Assembly: GCA_947631625.1 (NCBI GenBank) | Contig: CANRMA010000004.1 | Span: 1-64,000 of the forward strand | Reading direction: 5' to 3' | DNA: 64,000 nucleotides | Source of the DNA: an uncultured Lachnospiraceae bacterium | Lineage (GTDB): Bacteria > Bacillota > Clostridia > Lachnospirales > Lachnospiraceae | In this document: piece after piece, positions 57,230 to 64,000 of the stretch | Numbering within the stretch: position 1 is the stretch's first letter | Layout of the letters: every line of letters begins with the position of its first letter | Notes under the pieces: generated by a model | Seen by the model: only the letters and a program-made list of their open reading frames with translations | What the model was told of the DNA's origin: nothing | Databases searched by the model: none | Translations under genes and position numbers: made by a program

Positions 57230-59791
57230 ATGAATAAGATAATTAACAGATATCAGGCCATCTGCGGCACGGTCATGCTTGCAGTCATATGTATGATCAT
57301 CATATTGTGGCCGCTCAGACTTATAGACGAGACCGTGGTTTCCAAAAGTAAGCAGATGATTTCAGGGCAGTCAGAGGCCATCACACAGGATAATACGGTA
57401 ATGCAGATGTTTATCGCGCAGTATGACCATCTGCAGAATATTAAAGTATATTTTATGAATGAAGCCGCCGGTGAAGAATTTAATTTTTTACTGTATGATG
57501 CGTCCATGAACATACTTATGCAGCAGTTTATCTCTACCGACGGTATGGAAGAGATGCCGGGCTTTTGCGCCATACAGGTAAATCAGGATATGGAAGTCGG
57601 AAAAGAGTATTATTATCTTATACAGGGCGTGTCTTCGGATTTTTATGTGGGATATGAGGACACGGAAGGTTCCGGTACGATCTATAACGGAACTTTCTAT
57701 CATGATGATATGGAAGATAACGAGCATAATATAATTACGGAATATGATTACAGGATTCCGTTAAGAAAGGGCAAAACACTGCTGTGTGATGCCCTGCTTG
57801 CGCTGTTTGGAATTACGGTGTCTTTTGCAGCCAAAAAATATTATAAGAAACATCCTGACAGAAACCGTCTGCTCACGGTAGAAATGCTTTGGAAATATGT
57901 CGCAAATCCCGTAGTCATCATTGCCGCTGTAATAAGCATGACAGCTATAGGTCCGCTGCGCTTATTTTCAAGTGAGATCGAGACGATACTGTGTTTTGAG
58001 ATCGGCGTACTGATAATTGCCGTCATACTTCTTTATGGGATAAATCATAAGAGATATAATAAGAGCCATGATATGGGCTTTTCGATATTAAAGGAAAGAT
58101 GGAAGGATTATCTGCAGGCTGTATTTTTTGCATTTGCGATTCAGGCGGGCGTCAATTATATGAACGGGCTTTATGAGCTGCAGCATTCGCTCGCATACAG
58201 GGAGCTTTTGATTTATTTTGGACTTGCCGTTATAGTGACTTATAAACGTAAAGAGCTTATAAATATCGTGAATGTGATATATGCCGCGGCAGCTTTGGGC
58301 GCAGGTTATTTTTATTACAGATCGCAGCTTGCCTTAGCTAAGACCGAAGAAGAGGCAAGGCTTGTATCTTTGAGCGTGTGGGCGGCTTTTATAGCAGGAA
58401 TAGTGATAATAAATACCGTAAGGCTTTTGTTAAGTATTGTCAGCAGGAATAAAACTGACAGCATGAATAAAACTGACAGCAGTAATAAAGCTGACAGCAG
58501 GAGTGTCAGCCTGCCTTACGCCTTTGTGCTTGCGCTGTTCTTTGCGCTTATAATAATCTTTAGAAATACCAGAGGCTGGCCCATTTATCTGGTATGCGCT
58601 TTTTCGTTATTTTATATACGCATGGCAGCATGGGACGGGAAGAAGAGGATAACAGAAAATATCTGCAACGGGATATTGCTGCATTTCCTTGTTATGATGG
58701 GCTATTGCCTGCTGCACAGACCATATATGTTTTTCATTTACACAAGATATCCGTTTATTTTCCATACGGTAACGATTTCGGCCGTATATCTGTCGATGGT
58801 TGTGTGCGCGGCGCTTGCAAAGCTGCTTGACGTTTACCGCAGGAACCCGAAGCTTTCATATATATGGAAAGAACTTACGGTGTTTGGCATTTCTGTAGAA
58901 TATCTTATTTTTACCATGTCGAGGACAGGCTATCTTGCCGTGATCATAACGGCGGTAATAGTTATGCCGATAGTCTGTTTTGGGCGTGAGATTAAGAATA
59001 AGATGAGATTTTTTGCGACGGCGGTATGCATTATGTTTATTTCGGTCGTGTTATGTTTTCCGGCCGTGTTTACCGCGCAGAGGATCATTCCTGCCATAGT
59101 TGCCAGGCCCGAGACGATGGATATAGAGGAGCTTCCGGACGAGATAGTTCATGGCAGGGATATGGACTCTAAATACTATATAAGTTTAAGGCGGTTCATA
59201 CAGGTGTTCCAGATGAAAGTTCTTGGCATTCCCGAGGATGACTGTATTAAGTCGTTTGACTATGCAGATGCAGGCGGCTGTAATGAGCAGGTGGACGATA
59301 GCGAAGATATACTTATCGCATCGGCCGATGCTTCAGGCGCAATGATCCCTGAGGCACAGGACTATGCGGCAGAGGAAAGCGATGCGGAAGCCTATGCAAA
59401 CGGAAGATTTGAGATTTTTAAGTTATACGCGTCTAACCTGAACATGACAGGGCATGATAAGATGGAGATAGTTCTTCCTAACGGAGTGATGATAGTACAT
59501 GCGCACAATGTATATCTTCAGGTTGCTCACGATCATGGCATTTTTGTAGGGATATTCTTTGTCATATTTGGTTTCTGTACGTTCGTGCAGGCTTTAATAT
59601 ATGATAAAAAAAGAAAAAGCGACGAAAGATGCAGTATATTCCCGCTTACCATATTGATTGCGTTTGCGGTGGCAGGACTTACGGAGTGGATATTCCATCC
59701 CTGCAATCCGATTACATTCTGTCTGCTGTCAGCGCTGGCTCCATTGTTGGTTAATGTGACAAAGGGCCGGGGAGGTATTGCAAAGAGATGA
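57230..59791 (+). CDS. O-antigen ligase (WaaL)-superfamily membrane protein
   Basis: 853 aa multi-TM; 'VMIVHAHNVYLQVAHDHGIFVGIFF' matches the H-x-N-x-x-L ligase/polymerase motif. Confidence 0.72.
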   Translation: MNKIINRYQAICGTVMLAVICMIIILWPLRLIDETVVSKSKQMISGQSEAITQDNTVMQMFIAQYDHLQNIKVYFMNEAAGEEFNFLLYDASMNILMQQFISTDGMEEMPGFCAIQVNQDMEVGKEYYYLIQGVSSDFYVGYEDTEGSGTIYNGTFYHDDMEDNEHNIITEYDYRIPLRKGKTLLCDALLALFGITVSFAAKKYYKKHPDRNRLLTVEMLWKYVANPVVIIAAVISMTAIGPLRLFSSEIETILCFEIGVLIIAVILLYGINHKRYNKSHDMGFSILKERWKDYLQAVFFAFAIQAGVNYMNGLYELQHSLAYRELLIYFGLAVIVTYKRKELINIVNVIYAAAALGAGYFYYRSQLALAKTEEEARLVSLSVWAAFIAGIVIINTVRLLLSIVSRNKTDSMNKTDSSNKADSRSVSLPYAFVLALFFALIIIFRNTRGWPIYLVCAFSLFYIRMAAWDGKKRITENICNGILLHFLVMMGYCLLHRPYMFFIYTRYPFIFHTVTISAVYLSMVVCAALAKLLDVYRRNPKLSYIWKELTVFGISVEYLIFTMSRTGYLAVIITAVIVMPIVCFGREIKNKMRFFATAVCIMFISVVLCFPAVFTAQRIIPAIVARPETMDIEELPDEIVHGRDMDSKYYISLRRFIQVFQMKVLGIPEDDCIKSFDYADAGGCNEQVDDSEDILIASADASGAMIPEAQDYAAEESDAEAYANGRFEIFKLYASNLNMTGHDKMEIVLPNGVMIVHAHNVYLQVAHDHGIFVGIFFVIFGFCTFVQALIYDKKRKSDERCSIFPLTILIAFAVAGLTEWIFHPCNPITFCLLSALAPLLVNVTKGRGGIAKR
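58448..58501 (+). repeat. 3 x 18-nt in-frame repeat within the ligase-like CDS
   Basis: AATAAAACTGACAGCATG / AATAAAACTGACAGCAGT / AATAAAGCTGACAGCAGG encoding NKTDSM-NKTDSS-NKADSR. Confidence 0.9.
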
Positions 59792-61656
59792 AAATAATGC
59801 GAAAATCGTTTAATGTTAAATTATTTTACAGAAGGACGGCGCTTATGATATATGATATTATAAGCGTTATCATTGCAAGCTATTTTGGACTTTTAATAAG
59901 ATATGAGTTTGATATATCCGCCATACCGTCAAAATTTATACGGCCTATTGAAATGTTCATGCCGATAAATATACTTCTTACACTGGTGATCTTTTACTTT
60001 TTTCACCTGTACAGTAGTTTGTGGGCCTTTGCAGGCGAGACTGAGCTCCAGAATATAGTAGTGGCCAGCGTTATTTCAACCGTGGTAAACGGATTGGGAC
60101 TGCAGTTCTTTAAAGTTTCCGAACAGGCTGTGCCGAAGAGCTATTATTTTCTGTATATGTTTTTAATGATAAGCTGTGTGTTTGTGAGCCGTTTCTCGTA
60201 CCGCTTTTTCAGGGGGTTGAAGCATAAACAGCAGAATAAGAAGAATAAGATATCCGTTATGGTCATAGGGGCGGGCGAGGCTGCCAACGCCATAATAAAA
60301 GAGATAGTAAACAGCAATTTTTCCACAATGGTGATCAGATGTATCATTGATGATGATAAGGGAAAATGGGGAAAATATATACAGGGCATCAAAGTAGTGG
60401 GCGGCAGGGAAAGGATAGTGGAATGCGCCGACGTCTACGGAGTGGACGAGATCATAGTTGCGATGCCGTCCGCCCCAAGATCCGATATTAAAGGTATCCT
60501 GGAGATATGTAAGGATACGAACTGTAAGCTGCGTTCACTGCCCGGCATGTATCAGCTTGTGAACGGGGAAGTCAACGTAAGCAAGCTGCGTGACGTCGAA
60601 GTGGAGGATTTGCTCGGAAGAGAACCTGTCAGTGTGGATATGGATTCCATACTCGGATATGTCCAGAATAAGGTAGTGCTTGTAACAGGCGGAGGAGGCT
60701 CGATCGGAAGCGAACTCTGCCGTCAGATAGCGCAGCATAAACCCGGGCGCCTGATAATGTTGGATATTTACGAAAACAGCATATACGATCTGCAGCAGGA
60801 GCTTAAAATGAAGCACCCGGAGTTGGATCTTGTGGTGCTTATCGCGTCGATCCGAAACACCAACCGTATGAACTGGATATTTAATAACTATAAACCGGAC
60901 ATTGTTTATCATGCGGCCGCGCATAAACATGTGCCGCTTATGGAAGACAGTCCGACGGAGGCCATTAAAAATAATGTGTTCGGAACATTTAAGACTGCGC
61001 AGGCGGCGGCTATGAGCGGCGTCAAACGTTTTGTCATGATCTCTACCGATAAGGCGGTAAATCCGACCAATATCATGGGCGCAAGCAAACGTATCTGCGA
61101 AATGATAATCCAGACTTTTAATAAGCACTATGACACGGAATTTGTGGCCGTGCGTTTCGGGAATGTGCTTGGCAGTAACGGAAGCGTTATCCCGCTTTTC
61201 CGTAAACAGATAGCGGAAGGCGGACCCGTGACGGTTACCCATCCGGATATCATACGTTATTTTATGACGATATCCGAGGCGGTATCACTGGTATTACAGG
61301 CAGGCGCTTACGCCAAAGGCGGCGAGATATTCGTTCTGGACATGGGTGAACCTGTTAAAATTTTAACATTGGCTGAAAACTTGATACGGCTGTCCGGTTA
61401 CCGTGTCGGAGAAGATATAAAAATAGAATTTACCGGACTCAGACCGGGAGAAAAGTTATATGAAGAGCTGCTTATGGACGAAGAAGGACTGCGCGATACG
61501 GACAATGCCATGATCCATATAGGCAGACCGATAGAACTTGACGAGCAGGAGTTTTTTGCGCAGTTAAAAGAATTAAAAGACGAGTGCATGATAGAAAGTT
61601 CGAATATTAAACCATTGATCAAAAAGATAGTGCCTACTTATCATTATGAGGAGTAG
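59788..61656 (+). CDS. pglF: membrane-anchored nucleoside-diphosphate sugar epimerase/dehydratase, PglF/CapD-like
   Basis: N-terminal TMs; 'VMVIGAGEAANAIIKEI', 'VLVTGGGGSIGSELCRQIAQHKPGRLIMLDIYENSIYDLQQEL', 'HAAAHKHVPLMEDSPTEAIKNNVFGT'. Confidence 0.9.
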   Translation: MKIMRKSFNVKLFYRRTALMIYDIISVIIASYFGLLIRYEFDISAIPSKFIRPIEMFMPINILLTLVIFYFFHLYSSLWAFAGETELQNIVVASVISTVVNGLGLQFFKVSEQAVPKSYYFLYMFLMISCVFVSRFSYRFFRGLKHKQQNKKNKISVMVIGAGEAANAIIKEIVNSNFSTMVIRCIIDDDKGKWGKYIQGIKVVGGRERIVECADVYGVDEIIVAMPSAPRSDIKGILEICKDTNCKLRSLPGMYQLVNGEVNVSKLRDVEVEDLLGREPVSVDMDSILGYVQNKVVLVTGGGGSIGSELCRQIAQHKPGRLIMLDIYENSIYDLQQELKMKHPELDLVVLIASIRNTNRMNWIFNNYKPDIVYHAAAHKHVPLMEDSPTEAIKNNVFGTFKTAQAAAMSGVKRFVMISTDKAVNPTNIMGASKRICEMIIQTFNKHYDTEFVAVRFGNVLGSNGSVIPLFRKQIAEGGPVTVTHPDIIRYFMTISEAVSLVLQAGAYAKGGEIFVLDMGEPVKILTLAENLIRLSGYRVGEDIKIEFTGLRPGEKLYEELLMDEEGLRDTDNAMIHIGRPIELDEQEFFAQLKELKDECMIESSNIKPLIKKIVPTYHYEE

Positions 61657-61660
61657 GGGA

Positions 61661-61855
61661 TGGTGAAACGCTGATTTACGTTATCGCGATTGTGCAGATT
61701 TAACAAAACCCTTGCAGGCCGCTTTCGCTGCGTTGAGCGCAGTAGCGGCACTAAGCTCGAAAATACCTCGCTAACTGCCGACGCGCTCAGAGCGCCTGCA
61801 ATGGTGTTTGTTAAATCTGCACAATCAATATACGTTGAGAGAGAGTTTGCAATTA
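61661..61855 (+). repeat. ~200-bp long-palindrome (foldback) element, copy 3
   Basis: GTGAAACGCTGATTTACGTTATCGCGATTGTGCAGATTTAACAAAACCCTTGCAGGC...GCCTGCAATGGTGTTTGTTAAATCTGCACAATCAATATACGTTGAGAGAGAGTTTGCAATT. Confidence 0.88.
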
Positions 61856-61896
61856 CTAAATTCGGAAGCTTTAGGGAATGTTTCGCAATTACCTAT
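61849..61896. repeat. short inverted-terminal repeat element (mini family) abutting copy 3
   Basis: GCAATTACTAAATTCGGAAGCTTTAGGGAATGTTTCGCAATTACCT; core CGGAAGCTTTAGGG shared with 20.37 kb. Confidence 0.75.
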
Positions 61897-61908
61897 TATG
61901 AAAAGTAG

Positions 61909-62134
61909 ATGATTGCGAAATGCCTCCACAGCGTACATTGATTGTACAGATTTAACAAACACACTTGCAGGCGCTCTGAGGCCGCAACGCAAAGAATTTG
62001 CGTTTGCACTTAAGCTGCGTATTTTGCAGCTTTAGTACCGCTGCGAGACTCAATGCAGCGCAAGCGTGCCGGCAAGGGTTTTGTTAAATCTGTACAATCT
62101 CGAAGACGTAAATCAATGTTTCGCGATTACCTAA
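61909..62134 (-). repeat. ~220-bp long-palindrome (foldback) element, copy 4 (inverted relative to copy 3)
   Basis: ATGATTGCGAAATGCC...GATTGTACAGATTTAACAAAC...TTGTTAAATCTGTACAATCTCGAAGACGTAAATCAATGTTTCGCGATTACCT; apical hairpin AAGCTGCGTATTTTGCAGCTT. Confidence 0.88.
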
Positions 62135-62166
62135 TTATGAAAAGACATAAAAGGAGATAATCAGAG

Positions 62167-63300
62167 ATGGACAGAAAAAGAATATATTTGTCAAGTCCGA
62201 CTATGCATGGGGAGGAGCAGGAATTTATAAAAGAGGCTTTTGATACAAACTGGGTGGCTCCGCTTGGGCCAAATGTGGATGCGCTTGAAAAAGAAATGGC
62301 CGCATACACGGGCGCGGGGCATGCAAGCGCGCTCAGTTCGGGAACGGCGGCGATACATCTTGCGCTAAGGATATTGGGCGTTGGAGAAGGCGATAAGGTG
62401 TTTGTTCCGAGCCTTACTTTCAGCGCTACCTGCAATCCGGTCATATATGAAGATGCGGAACCTGTTTTTATAGATTCAGAGACGGATACGTGGAATATGT
62501 CTCCGGAGGCGCTGCAGAGGGCTTTTGACATATACGGGAAACCCAAGGCAGTGATAGCGGTGCATCTGTACGGGACCCCCGCAAAGTTGGATGAGATAAT
62601 GGCGGTATGCGATAAGTACGGAGTTACGCTCATAGAAGATGCCGCAGAATCCTTAAGCAGCACATATAAGGGCAGGCATACCGGAACTTTTGGCAAAATA
62701 GGAATATATTCCTTTAACGGCAACAAGATAATCACTACTTCCGGCGGAGGAATGTTGGTTTCTGATGATGAGGCGATAACCAAAAAAGCCACTTTCTTAG
62801 CGACTCAGGCCAGAGACCCTGCGCGTCATTATCAGCATTCGCAGATAGGCTATAACTACCGAATGAGCAATATTACCGCGGGTATCGGGCGGGGACAGCT
62901 TTTCCACCTTGAGGAGCATAAGGCTTTGAAAAAGAAGATATATGAGCGGTACAAGGACGCCTTTGCAGATATAGACGAGCTTTCCATGAATCCCATGAAT
63001 AAGGACGGCGACGCCAATAACTGGCTTTCGTGCGCGCTTATAAAAGAGGGAAGTAAAATAACACCTGATATTATTATGGACGCTCTGCAGGCCCTCAACA
63101 TAGAGACCAGACCGATATGGAAGCCTATGCATTTGCAGCCGGTATTTGAAAAATACGGTTTTGTAACCGCCGACGGTTCCGAGCGCAGCGTGGCCGAGGA
63201 TATATTCAACAGAGGCGTATGCCTTCCGAGCGACATCAAAAACACGGATGAAGATATGGAGCTTATCATAAAGACCGTAAGGGGGATATTTGGAAAATAG
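62167..63300 (+). CDS. pglE: DegT/DnrJ/EryC1/StrS aminotransferase, PglE-like
   Basis: 'RIYLSSPTMHGEEQEFIKEAFDTNWVAPLGPNVDALEKEM', 'SFNGNKIITTSGGGML', 'QIGYNYRMSNITAGIGRGQ'. Confidence 0.9.
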   Translation: MDRKRIYLSSPTMHGEEQEFIKEAFDTNWVAPLGPNVDALEKEMAAYTGAGHASALSSGTAAIHLALRILGVGEGDKVFVPSLTFSATCNPVIYEDAEPVFIDSETDTWNMSPEALQRAFDIYGKPKAVIAVHLYGTPAKLDEIMAVCDKYGVTLIEDAAESLSSTYKGRHTGTFGKIGIYSFNGNKIITTSGGGMLVSDDEAITKKATFLATQARDPARHYQHSQIGYNYRMSNITAGIGRGQLFHLEEHKALKKKIYERYKDAFADIDELSMNPMNKDGDANNWLSCALIKEGSKITPDIIMDALQALNIETRPIWKPMHLQPVFEKYGFVTADGSERSVAEDIFNRGVCLPSDIKNTDEDMELIIKTVRGIFGK

Positions 63301-63312
63301 AAGGAGCGGCAT

Positions 63313-63939
63313 ATGTACAAAAACTGTATCAAGCGTATTCTGGATATCGTTATTTCGTTATGCGGCATTATCATACTGTCTCCGGTATATCTGGCGTTGG
63401 CGGTAACTGTACGCCTGAAACTGGGAAGCCCCGTTCTGTTTACTCAGGACAGGCCCGGCAAGGACGGGAAGATTTTTAAGCTGTACAAATTCCGCTCCAT
63501 GACGGATAAAAAGGATAAGGACGGAAATCTGCTTCCGGATGAGGAAAGGCTGACTGCATTTGGAAAGAAACTTAGAAGCAGCAGTCTTGACGAATTGCCG
63601 GAACTTTTTAATATTTTAAAGGGAGACATGAGCATAATAGGCCCCAGACCGCTTCTGGTGCGTTATCTGCCAAGATATAACGAGTTCCAAAGGCACAGGC
63701 ACGACGTAAGGCCAGGACTTACGGGTCTCGCCCAGACACATGGACGAAACGCCATAACCTGGGAAAAAAAATTTGAATACGATGTCGAATATGTAAACAA
63801 TGTTTCATTTTTGCTGGATGTAAAGATATTTTTGGCGACTGTGCGCGCGGTCTTAAAAAGAGAGGGAATAAACAGCGAAAACAGCGCTACTATGGAAGAA
63901 TTTATGGGAACCGAAAAAGACGGCGGTCCGCAGGCGTAA
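63313..63939 (+). CDS. pglC: short initiating sugar-phosphate transferase, PglC-like
   Basis: 'KRILDIVISLCGIIILSPVYLALAVTVRLKLGSPVLFTQDRPGKDGKIFKLYKFRSM', 'SLDELPELFNILKGDMSIIGPRPLLVRYLPRY'; about 200 aa with a single N-terminal TM. Confidence 0.92.
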   Translation: MYKNCIKRILDIVISLCGIIILSPVYLALAVTVRLKLGSPVLFTQDRPGKDGKIFKLYKFRSMTDKKDKDGNLLPDEERLTAFGKKLRSSSLDELPELFNILKGDMSIIGPRPLLVRYLPRYNEFQRHRHDVRPGLTGLAQTHGRNAITWEKKFEYDVEYVNNVSFLLDVKIFLATVRAVLKREGINSENSATMEEFMGTEKDGGPQA

Positions 63940-63989
63940 AGAAGCGTTTGATATAAGAAGACCCGATATGGATATGATAAGGAGACTAT

Positions 63990-64000
63990 ATGAAAATATT
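63990..64000 (+). CDS. start of the next gene (truncated at window end)
   Basis: AAGGAGACTAT RBS then ATGAAAATATT; only 11 nt visible. Confidence 0.4.

Noticed and set aside
60535-61242. 235-aa minus-strand ORF
   Set aside because: Antisense to the PglF-like gene; His/Arg-rich shadow ORF.

Overview
This 64-kb window comes from a Firmicutes genome, most likely Lachnospiraceae/Clostridia. That placement is inferred from the gene families and AT-rich intergenic regions. The left edge (about 1-2.1 kb) looks like the end of an integrated mobile element that stops at a tRNA-Cys(GCA)-like 3' fragment, a probable att site. After a short housekeeping stretch (dinB with a LexA/SOS box over its start, an alpha/beta hydrolase, a DUF3048 lipoprotein), about 57 kb is a large surface-glycan locus. 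It encodes: dTDP-rhamnose reductase; GDP-mannose/GDP-fucose synthesis (manC, gmd, fcl); a pseudaminic-acid-type pathway (pseB, pseC, a pseG fusion, pseF, pseI) with an ATP-grasp enzyme and a sialyltransferase-like enzyme; a bacillosamine-type module (pglF/E/C-like); two initiating sugar-phosphate transferases; many GT2/GT4 transferases; GtrA/GtrB proteins; an ABC flippase; a WaaL-like ligase; and several large multi-TM proteins. A pdxR-pdxST vitamin B6 island sits inside it. The most unusual non-coding signal is a family of about 200-bp long-palindrome (foldback) elements: four copies in three intergenic gaps, two of them sharing a 79-nt identical arm in inverted orientation 29 kb apart. A shorter ~40-57 bp family carries related TTGCGAAA termini. 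Other notable signals are an orphan Spo0A DNA-binding domain, a Wzz-like protein with two kinds of in-frame tandem repeats and a kinase-like tail, a 4 x 27-bp repeat array upstream of rfbD, and a PLP-aminotransferase-PseG fusion. No database search was possible, so functional calls rest on recognised motifs and family resemblance.
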